A DNA stretch of 64,000 bases from Anticarsia gemmatalis (lineage: Eukaryota; Arthropoda; Insecta; Lepidoptera; Erebidae): assembly GCF_050436995.1 (NCBI RefSeq), contig NC_134747.1, positions 6,889,501 to 6,953,500 of the forward strand, read 5' to 3'. The notes beneath the pieces are model-generated. The model was not told the DNA's origin and searched no databases. It was given only the letters and a program-made list of their open reading frames with translations. The translations under genes were made by a program, and so were the position numbers. Positions 39,794 through 52,586 of this stretch are shown here, in pieces (position 1 is the stretch's first letter; every line of letters starts with the position of its first letter).

Positions 39794-42703
39794 TTAATCC
39801 TCTTTCTTAGGACTTCCAGCTTTGGAATCACCATTTGGCTGAAACAGAAAACATTATTTATGCAAAAATGCAATTGAAAAAAAAATGCCATGTGTGAATG
39901 ACTCATTATGGGTCACCTAGTATATTATTGCCACCTGATCCGAGAGAGTTTGTTTCACCATACACCTGTTTGATAGGTACAAGCAGTATTTATAAGGAAA
40001 GAATAGTGTTGCTTTTCTCTAAATATATAGTAGCTATATAATATGTTCTTTCAGATCAATAATATAATTCTAAACAAATGAGTTACTGATTACCTTACAC
40101 TACTGGTAACTAAACTTCAAAGGCCATATTTTAAATATACTTACTTCAAAATATCGATGGTAGAGGACGACACCATAAACACAGCCTATTGAGACTAAAA
40201 TTTGGATGACTAGCCATACAATAACATTGCACACTTGGGCTTGCCCAAAAAGTTCTTTGCCATTTTTGATGCAGAGCATTGATTCAGTAACCATAATTGC
40301 CCCATATACCCAGCACTGAGTACCCACACGTTTGCAATTGGGATCCGTAACATATGTGTAATATTGTCTGAAATTAATTTGTTATAGTTAGATATAGATA
40401 GATAGATAATGAAATATAAAAATACATTGACTAAGGAACACAACAAATAACTCTTTTAATTAGAATACAGAATCTAATTAAAGATTGTTGTTTCGCTAAA
40501 ATATGCCAATGATAAAGATCTAAATGACTTATTAAAATATAAAGTGTGCACAATATGAAAAAGTATTTATCAGTCCATCAATATTGTAGATAAAGATAAA
40601 GTATTACCTCACAGATGGTGCCACAATAACTCCTATAAGACAAAGACGAGCTATGACTAGAGGGTGCGATGGAGGCATCTCAAATATGTGTTTCAAGAAA
40701 AATGTATTCAACTCTGAGATCTGCCAGAATACGACTAGTTGACTGAGGGCACAGAATCGCATGTATGTGCTGTTAGGATCCAACCAACGTACTGGAGTCC
40801 ACTGTACAGGCGTGAATTGAAGTATTGCCCTTTTTATTTTACCAGTTGTAGATGAAATATCTCTGAAAAATTATAGTATTTTAATAAAATATTCTATCTA
40901 TGTTTTTCTTACAATTTGTTACAAAAATTACAGCTACATTTATCAAAAGCAACAGTGCAAAGCCAAGAAAGGTTAGCATTATATATGGAATATTAAATTA
41001 ATAAATTAGGAATATGTGGTATTTAAGTCAAGATTTAATTTAATTATAAGTTTTTATTATTTTAAACAACAATTAGCCAAGATAATCTATAATCAATATC
41101 TTGAATTTGAAAGAGCAGGTCACCCGGGTGATTTGCAACTCAGAACATAACATGATTTCTACTAAATTGATATCACAAACAGAATAAATCTTTACCTTAT
41201 GCTGACCCATTTATATTCCCTCATTTCTAAGGCCTTACATATTTTAAGTCCACACCATATACCTAGGCCATTGCACACTAAAACATCTAATATGACTGAA
41301 TCCCACCAACACTCCAAGAAGTTAGGCAGCAGATGTGCAAAAGCTATTTCTGTTATTTCCCACATTATAGATATGGCCCATAGTAAACCTGCATGCCTAA
41401 ATAATATTGCCTTAAAGAGCCATCCCAAAAAGTGGCCCCAAGCAAACACATCAACATGGGACCATACTTTGGATATGCTTATATCAGAACAATTAACCGC
41501 ATACTCCTGCAACATGAAAAAAAAAATTACTTCTACGATGCCACACTTAATCTCTTTGAACAAAAGGTCCTACATACATCTTATTTGATACTAACCTTAT
41601 CCATGTCAATGTGGAAATTTCTGAGGTTTGGATCAATCCAATACATTATCTCATAAACTGTAGAGTAACTTTGGAATAATAGAAACAACAATGCCAACAG
41701 GTAGAGCACAGACATGCCAAATACAATTCTCCAGACAGCAGGATGAGGTCGAGTAAAAGGTCCATTAGGGAATGTAAGAACTGATACTATTAGGAAAAAA
41801 AACACAACACAGCATATCCCAGACCAGATGTTGTCTTGAATACTTGTTTCATCTCTGAAAGCAAATATGATTAAAACCTCAGGAGGGAAGGTATTACCTA
41901 AATAAAATTATTATTATATTTGTTTTGAATATTGATTAGTTAAGAAGATGGCAAGTGATGATGAAAGTCTCATGGCTACACATAATAATATCCAGATTAA
42001 CTATGTTATATTTGCAGTAAATTTTTATTAAAAAAATATTAACTCACTAAGTTCTTTGTAAACAAAAGAATAGTTGATCAAACAATAAGTTTCTGGATAG
42101 GTATAATAATGTAAAGAACCTTAGCAAATTTGGTGAATAAGTACCAGGTACCTTACCATAATATTTTTTTCCCTATGAGCTTAGGTAAGCACATATCTTT
42201 ATAATTAGTTGGTAGGTTATGGTACATATTGTAAATTTGTGGAAGTCATGATATGCAATGCAACGAAAATTGTATTGATGGTCAAATTCCATAGCCCGTA
42301 AATTTTAGGTGATATTGGCCATTTTTCCTGAAGACGTTAACGTTAACTCAAGGAAAATCAAGCACGTCATCGTCGTAGACTTAACTGGATTAAGAACAAG
42401 GGAAACTGCAGTTGCGAGTCCACTGGGAATTTATAACCCACGAAGTATGGTTACATCACAAGTTATAGGGCTTAACTTAATTAAGAAGATGAAAAAATAT
42501 TGCATGGAATACCTTACAAACGCCGTATATATAACTGATGCAATAGACACTGCTAAAAGCGTAATAGTGTGAGGTTTGTAGAAAAATTCTAATGATATAT
42601 CGTCCACCGGTCTTTCATTAATAGAACTAAAAGCATTCATGTGTTCACTGTTAAAAAGCATCGTGCTACTCCCCGACATCGTCCTTTCTTTTGTGTCTTT
42701 CAT
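39794..42703 (-). CDS. PTDSS1: Phosphatidylserine synthase 1
   Basis: An ER membrane enzyme that makes phosphatidylserine by exchanging serine for the headgroup of existing phospholipid. Six exons on the minus strand: 42703-42513, 41854-41596, 41506-41196, 40862-40608, 40367-40145, 39838-39794; 1,284 nt, 427 aa. It matches vertebrate PSS1 over its length: FFYKPHTITLL near the N-terminus, SVLTFPNGPFTRPHPA, EYAVNCSD, the core HLLPNFLECWWDSVILD, LQFTPVQWTPVRWLDP, LNTFFLKHIF and CKRVGTQCWVYG. Several hydrophobic spans are visible. The tail ends KAGSPKKED, with two TAA codons in tandem. A second in-frame ATG (MSGSSTM) lies eight codons in and could also be used. It resembles PSS1 more than PSS2 in these blocks. 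Confidence 0.93.
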
Positions 42704-43359
42704 GTTTGTTGTTTATCTTCGAAATTATTCAGTAAAATATTTTTAATTACATTTTAAATAAGGCTAGACAAGTAGAACTGGCAGTCACATCACATTGCTA
42801 AAACCTCAGCTGTAACTAGGGATGTACTACTTAGACGATACATCAATATTCATTTATGTCATAGTCGATTTTTCTTGATATACCTTATCATCAAATATTT
42901 AATATTTCCAACATTATTACCTACATTTTAAAAATGCAGTTATTATTTTAAAATACTTATATAATAAATTGTCGTTGTGAAAAGCTATAAAACCATGATT
43001 CTTCAGAAATACTTATTAATGTATATAGGTCAATATACGTAGCTACTTTATTTTATCAATTATGCCTTTATATTAATAGTACATTGTAAAATTCAGGCGA
43101 AAAAAAATTTTCGGTTTGCGTACTACCACATGCAAGGGTAGAAAGAGAACTTATGTAAAATTTAGGTTTTGTGTATCTTATAAAAATAAATAAAATGAAA
43201 CAATAATTTTAACAGAGAGTTGAATATGAAATGTATGAATACCATACTTATGCTCTTTGTTTATAATTCTTCTTAATTATTACATTTTTATATATATTTA
43301 AATATAGTAAGAAAAATATAAAAAAAAAACATATTTAAAAATATAAAAATTAGGTGGCC

Positions 43360-43505
43360 ACCAGTATCGGGAACAGGGTCCAAAGTACCGGCGGTTAGGA
43401 CTCCAGGGCGAGGAACCTCCTAACGATTCGTGCCGTGCCGAGAAGAACCGCCTTCTGCATCAGGCCCTTGACCCAGCTGCCCAACGCAAGCCTCCGGAGA
43501 TGTTA
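43360..43505 (-). pseudogene. LINE ORF2 C-terminal relic
   Basis: GC-rich compared with its surroundings. On the minus strand it reads LRRLALGSWVKGLMQKAV followed by LLGTARIVRRFLALES and a stop. This looks like the C-terminal end of a non-LTR retrotransposon ORF2. It is a 5'-truncated copy, the usual state of LINE insertions. The clade is not determined. Confidence 0.5.
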
Positions 43506-43784
43506 ATACCATACTTTATTATTATTTGTGCAGGTGACCACAATAAAAAAAAAACATTAGCTTATAAACTTGTTTTTTATTGGAACATAATTGTTGTATC
43601 AAATTAAATTGACTTTCATTTTGGAAATAGAAGCTAAACACTTCATGCTCCCGCTCTCAATAAAGTAAGGGTCAGCTCACAGTCACACCCAGCCGCTATG
43701 CTGCGCGCACTCTTTTAAGGACAATCCAATCCAAAATATGGCAATCGGTAGGTACTTTTTTAGGGTGAACAATACAATGTTTTG

Positions 43785-43826
43785 TTAATAATCATGGAAG
43801 TAAATTATTACTTCCATGTTAATAAT
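43785..43826. repeat. 26-bp hairpin between 8-bp direct repeats
   Basis: CATGGAAGTAA, loop ATTA, then TTACTTCCATG (43793-43818). TTAATAAT stands directly on both sides (43785-43792 and 43819-43826). It resembles a minimal foldback insertion with an 8-bp target duplication. Confidence 0.6.
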
Positions 43827-43869
43827 TTATTTTAAGATTGCCATATTCGAAATTTGTCCAGGCAAAGCT

Positions 43870-43995
43870 TAAGTGCAACAACCAGTTTAATATAAATTAG
43901 AGAAAGACCAATAGTATTTTTTATGATCTGGGAATCGAACCCGAGAACGTGCTCAGTAGACAGTTATACTACCGACCGCGCCACAGAGGAGGTCT
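43870..43995 (-). repeat. tRNA-derived SINE
   Basis: On the minus strand: CTCTGTGGCGCGGTCGGTAG (A-box-like), then CTCGGGTTCGATTCCCAGA (B box/T-arm), then a body without tRNA similarity. The apparent tRNA does not fold fully. Confidence 0.6.
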
Positions 43996-46900
43996 TTATT
44001 CATTTTATGTATTTTGGGCATTTAGGTAGGTGGATGTAAAAAAACACATTACGATAACGTTTATTTTTTTATTAATATTTAACGTAACATTAATTCGTGT
44101 AAAGAATATATCATTCAATAAAATATTAAAGCATTGCATTACATTACTTTCATTGCTCATTTAGCTCAAAATAAATTCTAATTTGTGTGTATTCAAAATG
44201 CACGAGAACAAAAAAATAGAATTAACTATATAGTAAGTATAATACTTAAAGTATATCACTTTATCTTAAGTTTTAAATAAATATAAAAAATAGCTATTGT
44301 CTCATATTAAGCTACCTATTGTTTTTGCACCAATTTTCGTGATTATTACAGTAAAAAGTCGAGGTAAAATCTATACATTTAAATGTATATATTTAAATTT
44401 AGGTATTAATACCTACATACATCAGCGTCAAACTTGTGCTATTTTTGGTATGGTGGTACACCGAAATTTAAAGTAAAATAGAGTAAATTAAGCTCGTCGC
44501 GCGAAATATTATTTGTTGGTATATAGGTAGGTACTATCTTATTATTTTGAGGACACTTACTATATAATACATATAATATAAGTTCTTCAAGGCATGCCAC
44601 ATAACCTAGCTTAACCTGAACATAACTATCACATTTCCAAACTTATGAAATAACCAAGGTACGTAGGTACCGGTAGCTGCACCTAAATTTCTTTCGCCTT
44701 ATAAAAGAGTACAATATATTTGTTTATTTGTTTTTATTTACCTACATAATATGTAAATATATATTGTCCTTACTAGGTAGGTACTTAACAATATATTATG
44801 TATAGAATTTTGATTTGAACCAGTCATATTTTTCAAACCTTTGAACTTCGCAAATATGTATTATACGCACTCCTATATTCCTCCAAGTAGAAACATATCA
44901 AGTAGGTACCTAGATTTTTTAATTCGGATTTAATATATTGATCATATTTATTGTTTGTACGTATTATAATATTACATCATATCGTTGCACAGTATAGTAT
45001 TATAATTACAATGAGCTGTACATATTTCCTGACTGCGTCTGTCGAAGTTAAATTATCGTTAGATTAAATGGTTTACATTATTTTACTAAATGTAAGGCTT
45101 GCTTCGGTACAATAAGAAATAACTAAGTTGTAATAGAACATGCAGTGTGCATTTTTTAGTGCTTAGATATACATATAGCAATCATGCAAAACAAATACAG
45201 ATATTTATGAAACAATAGACAAATAACACGCAAATTTCCGAGTCTGGAAGGAGTCTTAGTCCAGTCCAAACATAATATCCCCCATTGTATGAGAGTAATA
45301 AATAAGGCTTGATTATGTATATGTACCTATTGGTTGCACACATACATGATCAGTACAATCAATTTTCATAAACACAGCAGTGTGTGTAGCTATTCAATAT
45401 ACCTACCTACCTAATCGAAATTCTCGGCTATTTTGTAGTCAAAATATTCTTTTAATTGTTTGGGGCATTGAATTTTTTTTGGCATATTTAGTAGGCACTT
45501 GCCAATGGGGAAGTTATGCCGTCGCCAGGTAGAACTCTAAATTTTAAGTTACTTGAAACGAAAAATATTTTACAAAGCCAAAAAACGTGGAGACCGATCA
45601 CTTCTCACGTACTTCACGTAACTTTGATATCCTATGTGTATTCTTTGAAATAAAAGGAAAAATCATACCTAATAGTCCCTATTCCCCAAATGTTACAATG
45701 CAAAACTTACGTAATATGTTAGGTACCTATGAACCCACATAATAGTATGAAATATTCATAATTACCTATCGTTTGGTTTATCAAAGTTGTAGGGGTAGGT
45801 ATCTAACTTAACTTTTATAAATTATACCCTTTTCTAAGCTTTAGATTTTTGTTTATAAGCCCCCTTAAATTGCAAAATTTGAAGTAGACTGTAAGTTGTT
45901 CCCAAATTACCTACTTCCTTCCTCCCAATTTGTCTAAAATTGACTTAAATATAGCGAAACAAAGGTCTTCTCTATCCTAGATAGATGTAAATAATATCAA
46001 CGTGCATCTATTGATGCTCATAATTCACAATGAACGCCACCTCTTTATTAACGCGCTCTACGACCCCGACCGGAGACTCATGCATGGTGGTCTGTTCTTT
46101 TTCACGTATTGTCGATTTTAATTTATTATTTCCCATCTAATTATTTACATATTCAAGGCCACTAAACTTGCGATTTATTGTTTCTATCTTGTCATGTTAA
46201 ACCTTATTGCTCTAGAATCAAAAAAATAAACACATTCTTTTTCTCCTTTATATCATAGGTATGTCTGTAATTGAGAATCTAGCCCGTTCCCCGTTTCCCA
46301 TTTTAGGGTATAACAAAGTTGAGAAATAGCCTGATCACAAAGCAGGGATTGCAATCTGCATCTTTTTGCCCAATTTTGTGCAGCAATTCATTTTATATGA
46401 CACGTGTTAAGTGAATTCCAACTCAATTAACTATGAATAACAATTATTTGAAAACCATAGAGTGCCATAGAGCATTAAACAAGACCATTGGATCACCAAT
46501 TTACCGAAACTTTTGGTATCGACTGTATCGAATAACTTAGTGGTCCAAGGTTAGGTTTTGTCTATTAAAATATGTTGTGTTCGTTAGAAATTTGACAGAC
46601 TGAGAAGCACAGCACGAACCAATGAACCAAACGGTCAAAGCGCGCCTTGCAAGTCAGTAAACATTGCACAAATAAAACTTTGTACTAGCTCCTCTCCCTA
46701 GCATTAGCTTAAAGTTCTAATGTAGTGCAAACGGTGAAAAAGAGCCAATCACAGAATTTGTCACTTCACTTGTACCAACGTAAACTAAGTGCATTATTAC
46801 TGGTGTTCGATACATAACACGGTATACTCCTATACCCGCTTAGATCAGTATGACGTTAAGGACTAAGTGATCACATTGAAATTGATGACATATTATTATT

Positions 46901-47543
46901 TGTATGAGAACGACAAATTAATTTCGAAGTGGTTAACCATTATTTAAATTTTATTATCATACCACTTTAACATCTGCACATTATAACGTACCTACGTACT
47001 CGGAATTCTAGAGCGTGCGTTCAATTAACGTGAAAGCAAACAAAGCTAGATTTGTGAATGTAACATATATTATTATATTTTCGGCTACCCCTCCTAGGTA
47101 CGACTTGTCATCGACAGGTTGGCAATTAACTATAACTAGCTGTCCCATGCGTTTCCACTCCGTTACCTAGTTTTCATTTAAAAATCTGGTGATCCGCTTT
47201 TGGTGCTGACTGTACTTATGTCACTTGATCCTTAACGTATTATTATTCCAAATATTATAGCTAAATTTGTGTAGAGACCATTACAATATTTATTTACCAC
47301 ATTTCGACGGGTGACCATCATGCATGGTCTAACCATTCATAGCAATATTTAAAAAAATATTATTTGAAACATGAACTCTTGAAAAGTAATCACAAACTTT
47401 TGCAAAATAATATAAGTATAATAATATTTTTTACAATAGCTCCTCGTCGTCCTTAGCAAATAATTAAACCTACTCTTATTAATTGATTCAGTAGATGTGG
47501 ACGAGTGTCAGTTGTATAAAAATGGATACGTTATAATTTTATT

Positions 47544-50500
47544 CTAGGAACGCTTCTGCGCCCACTTCATGTCATCTGCTCGAGGTTTACAGCCAGTGAA
47601 TGCTTCTATCATAGTCTCTAGAGTGGACCAGAAGTGAAGTTTTTCTAACGGCCAATTTAGCCAGCCAGTTGTGATGCAAAAGTAAGTCTCGTGCGGCGCT
47701 ACATGGTGAATGCGGTGATGGCGACGAGGCAACACTATGTGCCATTCTTGTAACCACACCACCCACGTTGGCAAACCGAAATACGTATGCGACCATTTAT
47801 GAATCTGAAATGTGTTCATTAAGGGTGATGACTTTGTATATGCAGTTTGATCTTCTCAATTTTGGTTACTATTCAGCGTGTTAGATGTCTGATAGCCATG
47901 ATTCTTTGTGATTTTACTAGGTATATTATAACTGTCTAAACTTGATACGTAAGAAAAATTAACGTCACTACAAAAACTGAAAAATATGATGTTGTAAATT
48001 AAAAATTATTACCTGATTAGTCATTGCTACAAAGATACAACACAAGTACCAATAAGCAATCCAATTAAACTGTGCATCGATGCTCTGATCGTCATACGTG
48101 AGAAGCTGCCATACAATCCTTGATAGTACGGGTATGGTGATTGCAAAATTGTCACCATTCGTCTCGACAAAGTCGTGTCGGGTAATAGATGTTGGGTCGA
48201 TGTGATGTTCACGAAACGGACGAAGAAAATTCTGAAACAGGTTTTAAAAAAACATTAGAGATATTATCATGTTGTTACAAATGCTGCTTACGTCACAAAC
48301 TTAATTTCACACAATGCATTGTGGTCAAATATTATAAAACCCACACAGAATTTCTACGGCTTAACGGTGTCTAATTCTGAAAGCATCCACTCCACAAACT
48401 TGTGAGCTATTTAAGGGTTCCGTTAGTCTTTATGGAATATTATAAGCCCTGAGGTCGCATTTATTGTTAGAATAAGTTACAACAACTCCTGCCCCTCCCC
48501 CTTTCTAGCTCAACTATTGTTTCGGGAGAGGTGAAAAATCTACTCAGCAGTTCAGTTGTAAAAAGCTTTTACCAAACGAAATCTTTCCTATCGAAAATTC
48601 CGAAAAATAAACGAACGTTTTTATGGGGTATAACGCAGAATGTAATAAGATAATGTACTACAACAATGTTTTTTGACGCGAAGCGTATGCGAAATATAAC
48701 ATTTACCTTTTTAGTGCAAAAATATCGTGAAATTATAGACAATCTATAGTATTATATCTGCTACTACTATTGCATACGTACCAATCGTACCACTTGCATT
48801 CGTGTCGTAAAAGCATTTAAATGTAAAGATACAAAATACACATGTAGCACACAAGTCAGTTACATACTAACATGCTAATTATAAAAAGCAGAAGGATGAC
48901 CAGGACATGCTAATTAAGTTAAATATAGGAATATGACATGTATGTTTATATAAGGCCGAGTTTCTCAGGTTGAATCAGGCAGCTACAAAGAACCAACGCC
49001 AATTTCCGAAAATGCAACTGTTTACAAATCGTGTTATTATGTATGTATAGGTGTATTATATGCATTTCGTTTTTGCTCACCAATATGAAGGAGTGGTGTT
49101 ATGCAAGAAGAATCAAACTGTATTCTAAAGAAAATTGAGCTCATCTTTTGCAAATTACATTATATTTTGGTTCTATTCGTTTAAATAAGATCACTATTTT
49201 ACATAGTAATACAGCATTAATTTCCTCTATAGCGTTGTACACACAACCACTTTCTACGCACCAGATTCTTTTTCATACTCAGTTCTTCGAAAAGTTGTGG
49301 AGGGGTCCACACACAGGTACACGAGATCAGTAACCCGGGATACGAAAGCTCATTGACTTTTGTTTGCACACTGCCTATCACCTTCATCTTTGTCTTTGAA
49401 TGGATTATTTATTCTTGTCTACAATTTCCATAAGAAAGTTGCCAGTTTCAAGACGAAAAGAAAGTCTTATCATCTGCACATCTGATATTGTTGATTTTGC
49501 CCCCGCCCAGCATTTAATCGTCGTCCCAGTTGTTGTCCCCTTATAACAAGTTCGGTGCTAACTTATTTTAGTGATAAAATGCATCCTTGGCGTACGCTTC
49601 GTTTTGTATAAAAATACTCTGGTTTAGGATATTCTAATTCTACGAAGCTTGCGATTTTATTGAGCAAGTTTTTAATCAAAGTAGTGTGACGAGATACGCA
49701 TATCTCTTAAAGCATTTCAAACATTATTCTTCATGGAACTTTATCAAACGCCTTGGCATAATCTATGAAACACAAAACCAGTGGCTTATGCAATATTTGC
49801 CTATACCTACTTTTCAACCATTAAACAGTTAATTTAAAGTCCTTGCCTATCGGATAGACTATAAATGTTATTTCTAGTTATTTAAAATGCCTTTTAATGC
49901 GTAGTTAATAAGTAACATGGCCACATGTCCCACTTTCAAGCTATGCATCCCGTCAGTTACATCGAGAATGTACCGCTTTCCGTAATCTAGTAATTTTTAG
50001 GTCGACGTTTGTCTCACCGGTTTTACTCAAGTACAAAAATCCTGTTGTTACTCGAATAGAAAATAGTCACCTAATCCATAACAACATATAGACTAGGATT
50101 TTTGATTGAAACAAAGAAGTACCTACCTACATGAACTATTTATCATTACTTGTAAGGACTTGTACAGCATGTACATATGTATGGGTTTCAGTGAATTTAT
50201 CGATTTTATGAACAGCGCAGGGAAAATAAACACATGCCAGGGTAATGACGCTTTTTACTCTACGAGTCTACAAATGAGGCGTTTGTAGTACCTACGTCCA
50301 TCGGTAAATGACAAAGGGGTAAGTAACCTTCTGCGCGGTCAGTCCGTTCAAAGACCGGTGACTGTTTTAAGGTACTTGAACTCAATGGACTCCTGCTTGT
50401 AGAGCCCATTAAGGCAAATAATAAACAAGCTTAATACCTTTTTCATTAATTTCATCATATAGGTATGTACTTTATCTTAAGCTAGTTCTCTAAACTAACG

Positions 50501-52586
50501 CCGATTATAATGTTTTTTTCAGTTATCACCTAAGTTATGATAATATAATGAATCGAAATGAATCATCTCTATGTAAAATAACGCTTAGCCTATTTCAAAC
50601 GTAAGAAGTTTTAAAAATATTTATATTATTATTAGATGTCTGTGGTGGTAAAAGCGAAATATACCTACTGAGTTATATTTTTTTACGCGGTTTTACGTGA
50701 GTTGTCTAATGATATTTATTTAGTGTTATTATTTACTTACTAATCATTACAAAGGGTCTTCAAATTTAGGATTTAAATCAAATTAAGCAATATAATTGCG
50801 AAGAATAAATACATTGTGGATGAAACTGGAAGAAGATCGCAATTAAAAGAATAAAATAAGGCTTGTTCTTATGTATGTTTTTTTTAAAGTAAAAATACCC
50901 TTTAGAGAAAATACCTACAGACGTTATATACATAGATGAATCATACCGTGTTACAGTTACATTTATGTCTAGATAAAATAATATTTTTATGTACTTTAAT
51001 GTATAAAACAATTCTCTTTGTTTTCCTCTTTATTTATAACAGCGCGTAATGCGTAATTAGAACTGCGTTTGTTTTGCAATTGTGATAGGTATGTAGAATC
51101 AACATGCGATTTTATTTAGTACTACTTTTCAGTATGCATGTTATTTACAATAATATTTTTTCTAAAGTCCATAAGATAGCACAATTTTTTGAATTAACAT
51201 TCATAATACCACAAAAGTATGTACAAACTTACTATTTGCTACCCTCTTTAACTGCACTGATAGCTAATAATCGTACTTCTTATATTATAAGTGTGTAAAA
51301 TTATTTGGGTCTTTTGCTCTTTTACACTACAACTACTGTATGGATTTTTATGAAATTTAGCAAAAATATGTCTTGGGAGTAAAATACACATATACTATTT
51401 ACCTCAAGACATATTTTCGCGGTCGGAGTCGCGACTTCCGCTTGTTAGGGGATAAGTTATATCCCATTAAAACTTCTAAAATTAAACAGAATATAAAAAA
51501 ATGCAATAAGAGTGTCTAATCTTTACGCTAATAACAAATACCTGTATTATATTTTGGATTAACCTTGGGATTTTATGATGCTTTATTTTAGGTAAGTAAA
51601 TATCATATTACCTGTAAAAATATTCTTATCTAATCTGATTTGATTGATTGCTATGATAATGATGACAGAATTTTTTTGAATGAGTCTCATGAATAATATA
51701 GTGGGCAATTAATTTATATGATTATGCAGTAAGCAAATAAGATAAGCAGATGAAGGAAAATGTTGTTCTAGCACAAACACACAGGCAACAATAGCTAGAT
51801 ACAGTTTATAAAACAATGTTATTACTTTGCCTATAAGAGGAAGGTCAACTGCTCCCCAAGTATCTGCGGCCCAATGTACTACTCCAGAGGCAAAATCAGC
51901 TGTTAGAACACCAGCAATTGCTGCTAATAATAATGAGGCATCTGCATGTATGTGTCTGGCCATTAGGAGACCAGCACTGACACACAATGTGCAACAAACC
52001 ACCACACACACCCATTCTTGAAGCCTCTTGCCTGTCAAAACAAAAATTACTTTCTCATCCCTCTAATAAAATATCCCTTCTCATTGTTGAACATTTATTT
52101 AGGTAATTTTTTGTTCATATGAGGCTAATAAATAAAAGGCTGTGTTGGCTAAATACTGCTACATCTCCATAAAGTATCATCCAATTCAATAATCATGCCT
52201 CATTTAAACAAAGAATGCTTTAAACTTTTTTCGAACACTAGAAGTAACAAACAAACTTAACATAACACTACCTACAAGAGGTTTACATATAACATTATGT
52301 ATATCATAAAAATGAACAATTGTTTACCTGGACTATAAAGCTCAGCAAGTTCTTGGGCTCCACGATGTCTTGGGCCCCAGCGAGGCTGATTACCAACTTG
52401 ACTTTTAAATTGCGTATTTGCATTCGGGTCATCCTCTGACATAGAATGCTCTAAGATTTGTCGCTCTGTTTTTACCGGAGCCAACAATGTTGTAGCCATA
52501 GTACTAGCATAATCAAAATGTTCACAACTTAAACTGCTTAGACCATCTCTTTTCGCGCACGGTGGTATAGGTAACGGTAGGGCCAT
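47544..52586 (-). CDS. PEDS1: Plasmanylethanolamine desaturase (TMEM189/Kua)
   Basis: An ER membrane di-iron desaturase that introduces the vinyl-ether double bond of plasmalogens. Four exons on the minus strand: 52586-52328, 52031-51826, 48231-48013, 47804-47544; 945 nt, 314 aa. Strong family blocks: RWGPRHRGAQELAELYSPG, ADFASGVVHWAADTWG, REHHIDPTSITRHDFVETNG, NQIHKWSHTYFGLP, LPRRHHRIHHVAPHETYFC and the C-terminal GCKPRADDMKWAQK. The histidines of HHID, HKWSH, HHRIHH and HETY are the expected metal ligands. Hydrophobic spans lie in exons 2 and 3. The TAG stop is followed directly by AATAAA (47543-47538). The third intron is 3.6 kb, far longer than others in the window apart from 5' introns. 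The first 85 residues are variable. Confidence 0.94.
49571..49777 (-). pseudogene. Non-LTR reverse transcriptase relic in PEDS1 intron
   Basis: One minus-strand frame reads LCFIDYAKAFDKVP, two in-frame stops, then SRHTTLIKNLLNKIASF and RSVRQGCILS before a final stop. F(I)DY.KAFD.V is the reverse-transcriptase motif A and RQGC.LSP the following conserved block. The frame is kept but broken by point stops, so this is an old LINE fragment. More of it may extend toward 49480, where no frame is clear. Confidence 0.65.
51310..51440 (+). repeat. Dispersed repeat with internal hairpin
   Basis: CAACTACTGTATGGATTTTT resembles the repeat at 24630. It contains a hairpin at 51363-51417: AAAATATGTCTTG pairs with CAAGACATATTTT, and the inner GAGTAAAAT and ATTTACCTC pair with gaps. 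It ends with TCGCGGTCGGAGTCGCGACT. It lies in the large PEDS1 intron. Confidence 0.4.

Larger units (their letters stand above)
42704..47543. other. Gene-poor 4.8-kb interval
   Basis: Contains the PS synthase promoter side at the left and the PEDS1 3' end at the right. Recognised inside: a LINE ORF2 C-terminal relic (43360-43505), a short hairpin flanked by direct repeats (43785-43826) and a SINE (43870-43995). The remainder (44000-47500) is AT-rich with scattered TAGGTACCTAC motifs. I see no gene in it. Confidence 0.5.

Noticed and set aside
43925..43985. Minus-strand tRNA-like sequence
   Set aside because: It is the head of a SINE. The cloverleaf is incomplete.
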